From contig NC_007761.1 in NCBI RefSeq assembly GCF_000092045.1, forward strand, positions 747,001 through 811,000: a DNA stretch of 64,000 bases. The letters run 5' to 3'. How positions within the stretch are numbered: the first letter of the stretch is position 1; every line of letters begins with the position of its first letter. The notes beneath the pieces were generated by a model. It had not been told where the DNA came from. It saw only the letters and a program-made list of their open reading frames with translations, and did no database searches. This document shows positions 53,879 to 63,272 of the stretch, one piece after another. The translations under genes were made by a program, and so were the position numbers. The DNA comes from Rhizobium etli CFN 42 (GTDB taxonomy: Bacteria > Pseudomonadota > Alphaproteobacteria > Rhizobiales > Rhizobiaceae).

Positions 53879-54961
53879 ATGAAAAAGGCGCTTATCACAG
53901 GTGTAACTGGTCAGGATGGCTCGTATCTCGCTGAGCTTCTTCTCAGCAAAGGCTACGAGGTCCATGGCATAAAGAGGCGTGCTTCCCTCTTCAACACCGA
54001 TCGCATCGATCACTTGTACCAAGATCCGCACGAGGACCGGCGACGTCTCATCCTGCACTATGGCGACATGACCGACTCGTCCAGCCTGATCCGCATCATG
54101 CAGAATGTTCAGCCGGATGAAATCTACAACCTTGCTGCGCAGTCGCATGTGGCGGTTTCGTTTGAAGAGCCGGAGTATACGGCAAATTCGGATGCTCTAG
54201 GCGCCCTGCGCATTCTTGAGGCGATCCGCATTCTCGGCCTCGAAAAAAAGTCTCGTTTCTATCAGGCCTCGACGTCGGAGCTTTATGGTCTCGTTCAGGA
54301 AACGCCTCAACGGGAAACGACACCGTTCTATCCCCGCTCTCCTTACGCTGTCGCCAAGCTTTATGCTTATTGGATCACCGTAAATTACCGTGAAGCATAC
54401 GGTATTTACGCCTGCAACGGCATTCTGTTTAACCACGAGAGCCCGGTGCGCGGCGAGACATTCGTTACGCGCAAGATCACGCGCGCACTCGCCCGCATCA
54501 AACTCGGCCTGCAGGATTGCCTTTATCTCGGCAATCTCGATGCCAAGCGTGACTGGGGGCATGCGAAGGACTATGTGGAGATGCAGTGGCTCATGCTACA
54601 GCAAGAGCAGCCGGAGGATTTTGTCATCGCGACCGGCATCCAGTACAGCGTTCGCGATTTCGTAAATGCAGCGGCTCGTGAAATCGGTCTTTCGGTCAAC
54701 TGGGTTGGTACCGGGATTGACGAGAAGGGGTTCGATGCCAACGGCAAATGCATCGTTTCCGTCGATCCGCGCTATTTCCGGCCGACCGAGGTAGAAACGC
54801 TGCTTGGAGATGCATCCAAAGCGAAAGACAAGCTTGGCTGGGAGCCCCAGATCAGCTTCGAAGCGCTTGTCGCCGAAATGGTTAGAGAAGATCTCAAATC
54901 GGCCGAAAGAGATGAACTGGTCAAGCGTCATGGGTTTTCGGCCTATGACTATCACGAGTAA
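53879..54961 (+). CDS. gmd: GDP-mannose 4,6-dehydratase
   Basis: 360 residues, the usual length. The NADP motif is [17 protein letters not shown], followed by [19 protein letters not shown], the catalytic Thr/Ser-Glu region ASTSELYG and [15 protein letters not shown] with the YxxxK pair, and [19 protein letters not shown]. It makes GDP-4-keto-6-deoxymannose, the precursor of GDP-fucose, GDP-rhamnose and GDP-6-deoxytalose. It is directly followed by fcl. Confidence 0.97.
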   Translation: MKKALITGVTGQDGSYLAELLLSKGYEVHGIKRRASLFNTDRIDHLYQDPHEDRRRLILHYGDMTDSSSLIRIMQNVQPDEIYNLAAQSHVAVSFEEPEYTANSDALGALRILEAIRILGLEKKSRFYQASTSELYGLVQETPQRETTPFYPRSPYAVAKLYAYWITVNYREAYGIYACNGILFNHESPVRGETFVTRKITRALARIKLGLQDCLYLGNLDAKRDWGHAKDYVEMQWLMLQQEQPEDFVIATGIQYSVRDFVNAAAREIGLSVNWVGTGIDEKGFDANGKCIVSVDPRYFRPTEVETLLGDASKAKDKLGWEPQISFEALVAEMVREDLKSAERDELVKRHGFSAYDYHE

Positions 54962-54965
54962 GACG

Positions 54966-55895
54966 ATGGACAAGACATCGAAGATTTATGTCGCAGGTCA
55001 TCGGGGGATGGTTGGGTCGGCGATCCTGCGCCGTCTTGCTTCGGCAGGATATACGAACGTCATTACCCGAACCCACGCGGATCTCAATCTGGTCGATCAG
55101 GCCGCGACGGTGCGGTTTCTCGCCGAGGAAAAACCCGATTATATCTTCATGGCGGCGGCCAAGGTCGGCGGCATTCATGCGAACAACACCTATCGGGCCG
55201 AGTTTCTTTATCAAAATCTCATGATCGAGACCAATATCGTCCATGCTGCTTGGCAGGCCGGTGTGCAGGGCATGCTTTTCCTGGGCTCGAGCTGCATCTA
55301 TCCTAGGGATTGCCCGCAGCCGATCCGGGAGGACTATTTGCTTACCGGGCCACTCGAACAGACCAACGAGCCCTATGCCATAGCAAAGATCGCCGGCGTC
55401 AAGCTTTGCGAGAGCTATAATAGGCAATACGGAACGCAGTATGCCTCCGCAATGCCGACCAATCTTTATGGTCCAAACGACAGCTACGATCTCAACAACA
55501 GTCATGTCCTGCCGGCATTGATCCGCAAGGCGCACGAGGCGAAGATTCGCGGCGAGAAGGAACTGGTCGTCTGGGGCTCCGGTCAGCCGATGCGCGAGTT
55601 TCTCTATGTCGATGATATGGCGGATGCCTGTGTCTTCCTGATGGAAAATCAAATCAGCGAGGGACTTTTCAATATCGGCACGGGCGAGGACGTGACGATC
55701 CGGCAGTTGGCCGAGACGGTCATGGAGATCGTCGGTTTCGAGGGAGGTATCGTCTATGACATCAGCAAACCCGATGGCACCCCCCGCAAACTCCTGAATG
55801 TCGACCGCATGAAGGCTCTCGGCTGGCAGGCCCGCACATCGCTCGCCGACGGCATTGCGAAAGCTTACGCCGACTTCCGGTCGCATGCCGCCTGA
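54966..55895 (+). CDS. fcl: GDP-L-fucose synthase
   Basis: 309 residues. The NADP motif is [16 protein letters not shown], then [28 protein letters not shown] and the YxxxK pair in [18 protein letters not shown]. The enzyme epimerises and reduces GDP-4-keto-6-deoxymannose to GDP-L-fucose. The ATG at 54966 is chosen because it lies just past the gmd stop; one at 54945 is in frame but overlaps gmd by 17 bp. With gmd it shows that fucose is a component of the polymer. Confidence 0.96.
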   Translation: MDKTSKIYVAGHRGMVGSAILRRLASAGYTNVITRTHADLNLVDQAATVRFLAEEKPDYIFMAAAKVGGIHANNTYRAEFLYQNLMIETNIVHAAWQAGVQGMLFLGSSCIYPRDCPQPIREDYLLTGPLEQTNEPYAIAKIAGVKLCESYNRQYGTQYASAMPTNLYGPNDSYDLNNSHVLPALIRKAHEAKIRGEKELVVWGSGQPMREFLYVDDMADACVFLMENQISEGLFNIGTGEDVTIRQLAETVMEIVGFEGGIVYDISKPDGTPRKLLNVDRMKALGWQARTSLADGIAKAYADFRSHAA

Positions 55896-55898
55896 AAC

Positions 55899-56642
55899 AT
55901 GATCGAACCGCTTGTCACGATCGCCGTCCCCTCGTTCAATCAGGGCCGCTTTCTCGATAAGGCGCTGGCATCGATCTTCGAGCAGGAATTACCGGTGGAG
56001 GTTTTTGTCCTCGATGGCGGTTCGTCGGACAATTCCATCGAGGTCATCCGCACATGGGAAGCCAGGCTCGCCGGGTGGCGCAGTCATCAGGATGGCGGGC
56101 AGGCGGCCTCTATCAATGAAGGCATAGCATCCGGCCGTGCGCCTTATGTCTGCTGGCTCAACAGCGACGACTGGCTTTTGCCCGGTGCGCTGAAAATTCT
56201 GCTCCGGGCGCTGGAGGATCGGCCACAGGCATCGGCTGTCTATGGGCGCGCCTGGAATGTCGTTGAGAAGAGCGGAAAGCGAACGCCTGTCTGGGTCGAA
56301 CCTTTCAGCGAGCGACGCCTGGCGATGCGCTGCATCGTTTCTCAGCCTGCCACATTGATCCGTCGTTCTGCCTGGGAGGCTGTTGGCGGCGTCAACGAAA
56401 AACTGCACATGGTCATGGATTATGACCTTTGGTGGAAGCTTTTTAAGCGTGTTGGGCCGCTGCATTTCGTCGACGAGTTCGTTGCGGTCAACCGTGAACA
56501 TGAGCTGACGAAGACACGAAGGCTACGCCGGCGGCATTATAGCGAGGCGATCGATGTCGTCCGCAAATATCACGGCAGGGTTCCGTTGAAATGGTGGATC
56601 GCGCAGCCCTATGCCGTCTGGTACAAGTCGATCAGAGGTTAG
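55899..56642 (+). CDS. GT2-family glycosyltransferase
   Basis: 247 residues. GT-A motifs are VTIAVPSFNQGRFLDKALAS, DGGSSDNSIEVI and the metal-binding CWLNSDDWLLPGALK; the C-terminal half has PATLIRRSAWEAVGG and MVMDYDLWWKLF. It starts three bases after the fcl stop. It is similar to the GT2 at 52952, suggesting related donors, with fucose a natural candidate given gmd and fcl. Confidence 0.87.
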   Translation: MIEPLVTIAVPSFNQGRFLDKALASIFEQELPVEVFVLDGGSSDNSIEVIRTWEARLAGWRSHQDGGQAASINEGIASGRAPYVCWLNSDDWLLPGALKILLRALEDRPQASAVYGRAWNVVEKSGKRTPVWVEPFSERRLAMRCIVSQPATLIRRSAWEAVGGVNEKLHMVMDYDLWWKLFKRVGPLHFVDEFVAVNREHELTKTRRLRRRHYSEAIDVVRKYHGRVPLKWWIAQPYAVWYKSIRG

Positions 56643-56826
56643 GAGTCGGGCGCTGGCTGTCATTACGGCAAGAGGGCCGGACCTGAGGCTGCAAGCCCCT
56701 GTGAAAAGCGAGAAGCCGCGGGTTGCTCCTGATTGTTGTAATATGTTAGGGGCAGCGGTCCGGGCCGAGAGGAGGCGCTCTCGATTGAAAAGCAGCGCCC
56801 GCTTCGAAAAGGAACATCAGACGAAC

Positions 56827-57813
56827 GTGATACGTGATCTCCTCAACCATCAGCGCCTGCAGATGTTTATTGCATCGGCGATAAGCCTTGTCTTCCTGGC
56901 TTTCCTGCTTCGGGCCGTGGATTGGGAAGATGCCATCCGCATTTTCCGCAATGGAATATCCGCAGCATCGCTTTTGGGTTTTTTACTTGTTGTCTTCGCT
57001 ATCGCCGTGGGCTACGCGCTGCGATGGCAACTGTTGTTGGACGGAAAGATCGGCTACGGCACCTCACTAATGGCCTCCCTGCTCGGTCTGGGTGCTAACA
57101 TGTTCCTTCCTGCGAGAGGTGGAGACCTTTTGCGCGTGCATTATAGCCGTGTTGTTGCGGCTGTTCCCTATGCCGATGCACTTGGCAGACTTCTTGTCGA
57201 AAAAGTGGTTGACTTGGTGACCATCGTTTCTGTCGGCATGTTTTCTTTGATCTTGCTGAGCCGTGAGTTGAATGCTGATTATCGCAATGTTCTTTTGATC
57301 ATTATGCCCGGCGGAATTCTAGCGCTATTTTTGGCGGTAATTCTGATAAGCCGTTTCGACGAGCAGCTTGTTCCGTTGCTACGACCCGTCTTCCGTATTG
57401 TGCGGCTGCAGAATTTCTTTGACCGTCACATAGCCTATATCGTTCGAAATTCAGCACGGAGCCTATCTCTTTCCGTGGCGATCCTTCCTGCGGTTATTAC
57501 GCTGGGTATGTGGCTTTCGGTATATGCGTTCGCATATATCTTTGTCGCCCGATTTGTCGGTGTCGCATTGAGTTATGACGAGTCGTTGTTCGTATTATTC
57601 GCTGGCGCGTTGGGGCTGATGATTCCAGCCGCCCCCTCTGGGGTCGGTACTTTTCATGCATCCATTGTTTCGGCTTTCGTACTTCTGGGGCGTTCGTCAT
57701 CGGAAGGGCTGCTCCTGGCAACGGCGGTTCATTTTCTCTTTTTCGTGGTGTATGTCGTGCCTGCAGCCCTCATTCTGGGACATTGGCGCCTGAACCGCTT
57801 GGCGCCGAGGTAA
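56827..57813 (+). CDS. Flippase-like integral membrane protein (UPF0104/AglD type)
   Basis: 328 residues from a GTG at 56827 (AAGGAA about 12 bases upstream). The frame is open from 56611 with a possible ATG at 56743, so the true start is uncertain. About eight membrane spans are seen, with the family signatures LGANMFLPARGGDLLRVHY, EKVVDLVTIVS and MIPAAPSGVGTFHASIV. This domain is shared with lysylphosphatidylglycerol synthase membrane parts and is common in polysaccharide and glycolipid clusters, where a role in lipid or glycolipid transfer is proposed. Confidence 0.75.
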   Translation: MIRDLLNHQRLQMFIASAISLVFLAFLLRAVDWEDAIRIFRNGISAASLLGFLLVVFAIAVGYALRWQLLLDGKIGYGTSLMASLLGLGANMFLPARGGDLLRVHYSRVVAAVPYADALGRLLVEKVVDLVTIVSVGMFSLILLSRELNADYRNVLLIIMPGGILALFLAVILISRFDEQLVPLLRPVFRIVRLQNFFDRHIAYIVRNSARSLSLSVAILPAVITLGMWLSVYAFAYIFVARFVGVALSYDESLFVLFAGALGLMIPAAPSGVGTFHASIVSAFVLLGRSSSEGLLLATAVHFLFFVVYVVPAALILGHWRLNRLAPR

Positions 57814-57816
57814 CTT

Positions 57817-59148
57817 ATGAAGAACTATTTTTATTCTCTTTTAAGAAAATATATCGGCCTTTTTGTCTTGAGCCAGAATTCCGTCGTCGAGATTGATCCG
57901 ACGACGCCCCTTTTGGTTGGTAGATTTCCCCAGGGCAAAGTTACGTTTCGTACGGGAATGCCATCGACAGAGCTTGCGAGTGAGTTTGACGAACACAGGA
58001 TCGTCAAAATAGAGAACGTTGCTGAAACCAAGCCTGAATACCTGATCATCAGCGGCCTGATACACTACGAGCGTGACATACAAAGCATGTTCGCGCAGGC
58101 GCGTGCCTTGTGTTCGCCCGAGACGCGCCTCGTGCTTACCTATTACAGCAGCATGTGGCGGCCGCTCGCCGCTTTCGCATCAAGGTTCGGTCTGCGCCGG
58201 CGGGTGCCTGAATCAAATTGGCTTGCCCACGAAGATGTCCAGAACCTTTTGACGCTCGAAAATTTCGAGTTGATACGACTGGACCAGAAGGTTCTCATCC
58301 CCTTCTATATCCCGCTTCTAAGCGGCTTTGTTAATCGTTGCCTTGCCCCTCTCCCCTTCTTTCGAAATCTCTGCCTTCTGAATATCGCGCTTGCGAGGCC
58401 GGTGGACTATGCCGCGTCGAAGACGGAGCCGTCGGTGTCGATCGTCGTTCCCGCGCGAAACGAGGCGGGAAATATCGAGGATATTGTCAAACGGCTGCCG
58501 GAAATGGGTCCGGATGACGAGCTCATCTTCATCGAGGGCAACTCCACGGATGCGACTTGGAAGACTATCCAAGAGGTTCAGCAGCGATACGGGAGCGAAC
58601 GGTCCATTCTGATTGCCCAGCAGGAAGGCAAGGGAAAAGGCGATGCCGTCAGAAAGGGCTTTTCCCTTGCCACAAAGGACGTTCTGATGATCCTCGATGC
58701 GGACATGACCGTACCGCCCGAGGATTTGCCCAAATTCTACAATGCCATCAAGGATGGGAAAGGTGAGTTCATCAACGGTACTCGTCTAGTCTATCCCATG
58801 GAAAAAGAAGCGATGCGCTTCTTCAACCTTTTGGGTAACAAGTTTTTTGCATTGGCTTTCTCTTTCGTTCTCGGCCAGAGGTACAAGGATACTTTGTGCG
58901 GAACCAAAGTGATCCGCCGCTCCAACTATCTAAAGCTTCAAGCAAACAGATCCTACTTCGGCGATTTCGATCCCTTCGGCGATTTCGACTTGATCTTCGG
59001 TGCCGCGCGGATGGGCCTGAAAATCGTTGAGGTCCCAATCGGCTATCGTGAAAGACTATATGGTGAGACGAACATTTCGCGTTGGCGTCACGGCGCCATT
59101 CTTTTGGCCATGCTGGTTTTTGCCGCAAGACGAATAAAGTTTCTCTGA
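57817..59148 (+). CDS. Two-domain protein: degenerate methyltransferase-like head and GT2 domain
   Basis: 443 residues. From about 205 on it is a dolichol-phosphate-mannose-synthase-like GT2 (VSIVVPARNEAGNIEDIV, IEGNSTDATWKTI, LMILDADMTVPPEDLP, DTLCGTKVIRR, GDFDLIFGAARMGLKIVEVP). The first 200 residues (EYLIISGLIHYERDIQSMF, RLVLTYYSSMWRPLAAFA, AHEDVQNLL) look like the second half of a class I methyltransferase without the glycine-rich SAM motif, so they are probably not catalytic. Such GT2 enzymes often charge polyprenyl phosphate with a sugar. It starts three bases after the previous stop. Confidence 0.83.
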   Translation: MKNYFYSLLRKYIGLFVLSQNSVVEIDPTTPLLVGRFPQGKVTFRTGMPSTELASEFDEHRIVKIENVAETKPEYLIISGLIHYERDIQSMFAQARALCSPETRLVLTYYSSMWRPLAAFASRFGLRRRVPESNWLAHEDVQNLLTLENFELIRLDQKVLIPFYIPLLSGFVNRCLAPLPFFRNLCLLNIALARPVDYAASKTEPSVSIVVPARNEAGNIEDIVKRLPEMGPDDELIFIEGNSTDATWKTIQEVQQRYGSERSILIAQQEGKGKGDAVRKGFSLATKDVLMILDADMTVPPEDLPKFYNAIKDGKGEFINGTRLVYPMEKEAMRFFNLLGNKFFALAFSFVLGQRYKDTLCGTKVIRRSNYLKLQANRSYFGDFDPFGDFDLIFGAARMGLKIVEVPIGYRERLYGETNISRWRHGAILLAMLVFAARRIKFL

Positions 59149-59150
59149 CG

Positions 59151-59933
59151 ATGGAAGCCGAGAGCGCCCTCTATGACGCCGACCTTGCGCAGACGCTGGC
59201 AAATCGCGAGCGGCTGAACGCTAATTCGAACCTGATGCATTGGTACGGTGAGCTTTATCGGGAGATGTTTCGGCAGGAGCCGGACATCGCCGCGAAGACT
59301 GTCCTGGAGATCGGAAGCGGAACTTCACCTCTCAAGCGCTTCTTGCCGAACGTCATCACCTCCGATGTTTTGAAGTTAGACTATCTCGATATTGTCTTCG
59401 ATTGCCACGAAATCGCGGAGCTTCCCGATATTGCGGACCATAGCGTCGACGTGATTACCATGACGAATGTTCTGCATCATCTGAAAGACCCGCTCGCTTT
59501 TCTGCGGGGCGCGACGCGTAAGCTTGTAAAAGGCGGCAGGGTATATGCGACGGAGCCTTATCTGTCTCGGCTGTCCTATCCGATGTATAAGCTTCTGCAT
59601 CATGAGCCGGTGGATCTCAGCATCCGCCGTCCAGTTCTAAATACAGTGGAAGGCCCTCTTTCTACGTCAAATCAGGCGATGCCACATATGATTTTCTTTC
59701 AGCGGCCGGACTGGCTTGCTGAGCTTTCGGATTGTTACTGCCTCGAAAAGACGCGGATCAGCTATTTCACGTCTCTTGCCTATATGGCGACTGGCGGGAT
59801 ATCCAGGAAATTCCCTGTGCCTGGTTGGGTTTACAAGCCTTACTTCAAATTCGACAGGGCTGTGGGGCGTACCTTGCCCAAGGCGTTCGCCTCATTCTTC
59901 ACAGTCTGTCTCACGTCAAGAGGCGAGGCGTGA
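59151..59933 (+). CDS. SAM-dependent methyltransferase
   Basis: 260 residues from the ATG at 59151, two bases after the previous stop. The SAM motif VLEIGSGTSPLKRFL is followed by SVDVITMTNVLHHLKDPLAF and KLVKGGRVYATEPYLSRLSYP. It is likely one of the O-methyltransferases of the polymer. The preceding gene has a methyltransferase-like head that lacks this motif, so the two proteins may work together. Confidence 0.85.
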   Translation: MEAESALYDADLAQTLANRERLNANSNLMHWYGELYREMFRQEPDIAAKTVLEIGSGTSPLKRFLPNVITSDVLKLDYLDIVFDCHEIAELPDIADHSVDVITMTNVLHHLKDPLAFLRGATRKLVKGGRVYATEPYLSRLSYPMYKLLHHEPVDLSIRRPVLNTVEGPLSTSNQAMPHMIFFQRPDWLAELSDCYCLEKTRISYFTSLAYMATGGISRKFPVPGWVYKPYFKFDRAVGRTLPKAFASFFTVCLTSRGEA

Positions 59934-59934
59934 G

Positions 59935-60684
59935 ATGGTTTTGCTTCGCCTGGCTGAGTGGCTATATCGGTACTGCTATCCCGTTTACTATCCGCTCTAC
60001 TCCGTGTGGAAGGCAATTTCGGAGCGGCGGGAGCGGAAGCTCATGCGCGGCATGATTTCTCCGGCAATGACCGTCGTGGATGTCGGTGCGAATATTGGAA
60101 TATATACTCGCATGTTTTCCGCTCTGACGGGCGCGGCAGGCCATGTGCACGCCTTCGAGCCGGCTCCTGCGAACTTCGAGAAGCTTGAGGCGACGGTAAA
60201 CGGCTTGCCGAATGTATCGCTGCAGCATGCTGCCGTAGGGGCCGGTAATGGTACGATTAAGCTTTATGTGTCGAACGAACTGAATGTCGACCATCGAACA
60301 TTCGATAGCGGCGACGGGCGAGCGAGCATCGATGTCCCCTTGGTAAGGCTGGACGATTATTTTTCGCCGGGCCAGCGGGTCGATTTTATCAAGATCGATG
60401 TACAGGGTTATGAGCTCAGCGTTCTCCAGGGCGCAGAGCGGGTTCTACGCGAAAATCGCGATATTCGAATATTCATGGAATTCTGGCCTTACGGTTTGTT
60501 GAAGGCGTCCGTGGATCCGTCCGAACTGACTAGATTCCTTCAGAAGTTGAATTTCGAGTTCCATAACATAGCCGATCCACCAGGCACGGCTTTCAATCAT
60601 GGGGGCCTCGATCCAAATAATGCGGGCCAATATTGCAACCTCATCGTTGCAAGAAAAGTGCCCGCCAACCGCGATATCAGCTAA
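59935..60684 (+). CDS. FkbM-family methyltransferase
   Basis: 249 residues. The SAM motif VVDVGANIGIYTRMFSAL is followed by VHAFEPAPANFEKLEATV, the family hallmark DFIKIDVQGYELSVLQGAERV and MEFWPYGL. FkbM proteins transfer methyl groups to hydroxyls, here probably on a sugar. It starts one base after the previous stop and is the first of two FkbM genes in tandem. Confidence 0.87.
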   Translation: MVLLRLAEWLYRYCYPVYYPLYSVWKAISERRERKLMRGMISPAMTVVDVGANIGIYTRMFSALTGAAGHVHAFEPAPANFEKLEATVNGLPNVSLQHAAVGAGNGTIKLYVSNELNVDHRTFDSGDGRASIDVPLVRLDDYFSPGQRVDFIKIDVQGYELSVLQGAERVLRENRDIRIFMEFWPYGLLKASVDPSELTRFLQKLNFEFHNIADPPGTAFNHGGLDPNNAGQYCNLIVARKVPANRDIS

Positions 60685-60700
60685 AGGCGGCCTAAGGACG

Positions 60701-61561
60701 ATGTTATCCACCAGCAACAAAATCCTGATCGCTCGCTATCTGTCCAGGGTAGTCTTGTTTGTCCGCGGTTGTCTTGGCTTGCCAGCAACGGTGCAGGTGA
60801 GGCGCCGCGGAATAAATTGGTCGCTGGATCTGAAGGACGGTGTCGATTTCGCGATCTACCTGCTGGGTGGATTCGAGGTTCGAACGCTCGATAGATACAA
60901 AGAGTTGGTGAGGGATGGAAACATAGTCCTCGATATCGGCGCCAATGTCGGTTCTCATACCTTGCCTTTGGCTGAACTGGTAGGGGGGACGGGCAAGGTG
61001 ATCTCCTTTGAGCCTACGGCTCATGCGTTTGGGAAACAGAAGACGAATATCACGCTCAACCCGATTCTCGCCCAACGAATCGACGCTCACCAGATGATGC
61101 TTATGGCAAGCGCATCTGAAACAATGCCGGAAGCAGTCTATTCGAGTTGGCCGCTTGAAGTTGCGGAAGACCTGCATAGCGAGCATCATGGCCGTCTCAT
61201 GTCGACACAAGGCGCGCGGCTCAATACGCTGGACGAAATCCTTCGAGAGCTCGGAGTCGATAAGGTCGATTTCGTAAAACTTGACGTTGACGGTAACGAG
61301 CTTGAGGTTTTGCTCGGGGCTAAGGCGACTCTTGAAGAATTCAAGCCGCGCATAATGCTTGAATTGGCTCCGTATGTTTATGCTGGGAACCCCGAAAACT
61401 TCGATCAGTTGTTGACGCTTCTCTGGGAAGGCGGCTACGAAATTGGAGACGTGGCATCCGGTAGAAAACTGCCGCAAGACGTTGGCGAAGTGCGCACGAT
61501 GATAGCGGAAGGTGCTGGTATGAACGTAATGGCTGAAAGTAAGAGCCGTAAAGGATTCTAG
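60701..61561 (+). CDS. FkbM-family methyltransferase, second copy
   Basis: 286 residues from the ATG at 60701 with AAGGA just upstream. The motifs are VLDIGANVGSHTLPLAEL, VISFEPTAHAFGKQKTN and DFVKLDVDGNELEVLLGAKATL. It is distant from the preceding FkbM protein in sequence, so it probably methylates another position. A polymer end carrying several O-methyl groups would fit both the gene count and the carbohydrate-binding Wzt. Confidence 0.86.
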   Translation: MLSTSNKILIARYLSRVVLFVRGCLGLPATVQVRRRGINWSLDLKDGVDFAIYLLGGFEVRTLDRYKELVRDGNIVLDIGANVGSHTLPLAELVGGTGKVISFEPTAHAFGKQKTNITLNPILAQRIDAHQMMLMASASETMPEAVYSSWPLEVAEDLHSEHHGRLMSTQGARLNTLDEILRELGVDKVDFVKLDVDGNELEVLLGAKATLEEFKPRIMLELAPYVYAGNPENFDQLLTLLWEGGYEIGDVASGRKLPQDVGEVRTMIAEGAGMNVMAESKSRKGF

Positions 61562-61566
61562 ATAAT

Positions 61567-63147
61567 ATGTTCCCAGAAATTATCGAACGAATAGGAGGGT
61601 ATGGGCAAATTCATTTCTATAGACGGGAACCGTCTCAACGACTATTTGGCCGTGTTTCAGCGGCGTTAATTGTCGGCATCCATATCTACGGAATTATAGT
61701 GTTTGGTTCGACATTCTGGATCGACAGCAGCGTTTATGTCGCTCTCTCTGAAGCGTTGAAATCGCCGCAGGGCATGACTGAATTCTATCAGGAGGGCGGT
61801 CGCTGGATGTTTAGCCATCTCCAGCCCGGTGTGTCGCTATTATGGTTATGCTTGAGTATTTTTGACGAGACATGGCGCTGGCCTGTTTTGGCCATTTGTC
61901 AACACGCAATTGCGGCGCTGGCATTGTGGGTTACATTTTGCACAGTTAATCGTTACTGGCCGACATGGCTTCATTTGGCCCCTATAACTATATTGGTATT
62001 TCTCCCGACTTATCAGTCATTTCATAATGCTTTGCTTACGGAATCTCTAACATCTTCTCTTTTTTTATTGTCTTTCTCGGCCTGTTTACGTATCGCGTTC
62101 GAGTATAATGTTCGAAAGCTCGATATTTTTACTTCGTTATTGGCAATTTTTCTAATAACGCAGTTCCGAAGCTACTGGGGTGTCACGATTTCGTTAATGT
62201 TATTTTGTACCCTGCTGAGGCGAAAACTAATTTTATCCCTATGGACGCCACTGCTGCTTCTTGTTGCAGTGGGTGCGGCGACAGCTTTTCCTGTTTATCG
62301 CTTCATTCAAACTGGGCAGTTTTTTCTTCCGCAAGGCGGCATGAACTCTTTCATCACTGGATTGCAGGTCAATCCAAATCCTTCAAATGGAGTGCGTGAG
62401 GCATTTGACGGAATTGAGTTTCCCCCCGCGCTGCCTGCGTCGGCAATTTTGTCCAACGGACTCAATCTGCGGCTTGCGTTGGATATAGGCCTTTTTTGGC
62501 GCAATGCAGGGCTTAGTGACGAGGCGATTAATGAACGTGCGGAGAAATTAGGAAAAGCGCTTACAAATGATGGACCTGAAATTCAAATCAGGCGCGTGAT
62601 CTATGGCATCACTTCCCTTGGCTCTACAATGGTTTATAGCCTTGGCGATTCTCGTCGCGAGATCTTTAGAGGAATGACCATGGCGGCGATGTTGGATCAT
62701 CAGAATTATTATTATCGCTGGTTTGGATGGATATCCGGAGAGAATTATCACCGTTATCTCGATTCTTTCTTCGGGCCGACGTCTGACCTTCCACCTTTCC
62801 CTTTTGACAGTCTAGCGGCGGCGCAAATAAAGAGAGCTTGGCAACCGTATCTCTCCTCAATTCCGTCCTCCTATCTTCGCGATCCGGTCAGCCTCGGTTC
62901 CCTACCGCCGGATGTCTGGCTGGCTTCCGGTTTGGTCGCATTTTTAATTTTGATCGTACGGTTGCCATTTGTTGCTATGCTTTTTTTCCTTGCGGTGGCA
63001 GTTGCTTTTGGCGCGGCGTTTTCGTTTCCTGTCGGAGACACTCGGTATGCAAACGCCCTAATTCCTTTCTACTTGGTTGCATTCTCAATTGCAGTAGGTG
63101 TATTAATCCGACGCCAAGAGCCGAAAATGATAGATACAGTTGCCTGA
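61567..63147 (+). CDS. Polytopic membrane protein, glycosyltransferase-C-like
   Basis: 526 residues with about ten hydrophobic segments (VGIHIYGIIVFGSTFW, LAPITILVFLPTYQSF, LLLLVAVGAATAFPVYRF, FVAMLFFLAVAVAFGAAFSF). The layout, with an acidic first outer loop (DSSVYVALSEAL) after span 1, resembles GT-C polyprenyl-sugar-using transferases, but no specific family is recognised. It could also be a ligase or acyl donor protein. The gene is much more AT-rich than its neighbours, which is common in laterally acquired O-antigen genes. It starts five bases after the previous stop. Confidence 0.7.
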   Translation: MFPEIIERIGGYGQIHFYRREPSQRLFGRVSAALIVGIHIYGIIVFGSTFWIDSSVYVALSEALKSPQGMTEFYQEGGRWMFSHLQPGVSLLWLCLSIFDETWRWPVLAICQHAIAALALWVTFCTVNRYWPTWLHLAPITILVFLPTYQSFHNALLTESLTSSLFLLSFSACLRIAFEYNVRKLDIFTSLLAIFLITQFRSYWGVTISLMLFCTLLRRKLILSLWTPLLLLVAVGAATAFPVYRFIQTGQFFLPQGGMNSFITGLQVNPNPSNGVREAFDGIEFPPALPASAILSNGLNLRLALDIGLFWRNAGLSDEAINERAEKLGKALTNDGPEIQIRRVIYGITSLGSTMVYSLGDSRREIFRGMTMAAMLDHQNYYYRWFGWISGENYHRYLDSFFGPTSDLPPFPFDSLAAAQIKRAWQPYLSSIPSSYLRDPVSLGSLPPDVWLASGLVAFLILIVRLPFVAMLFFLAVAVAFGAAFSFPVGDTRYANALIPFYLVAFSIAVGVLIRRQEPKMIDTVA

Positions 63148-63272
63148 CGGCGGTATCGGCGAAGCATGTTCGCTGTACCGGTTTGGTCGTGCTAATCAGG
63201 CTCAGATATCGATTGTTGGGCTGGCGCTTGCAAATGCGTTCAACTCTTCAAGTTGTGAGAATTGGTCACTGA

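Noticed and set aside
63148..63272. Extension of the desaturase gene or a small gene in this gap
   Set aside because: Frames here are short and lack start signals; the ATG at 63273 gives the natural desaturase N-terminus.
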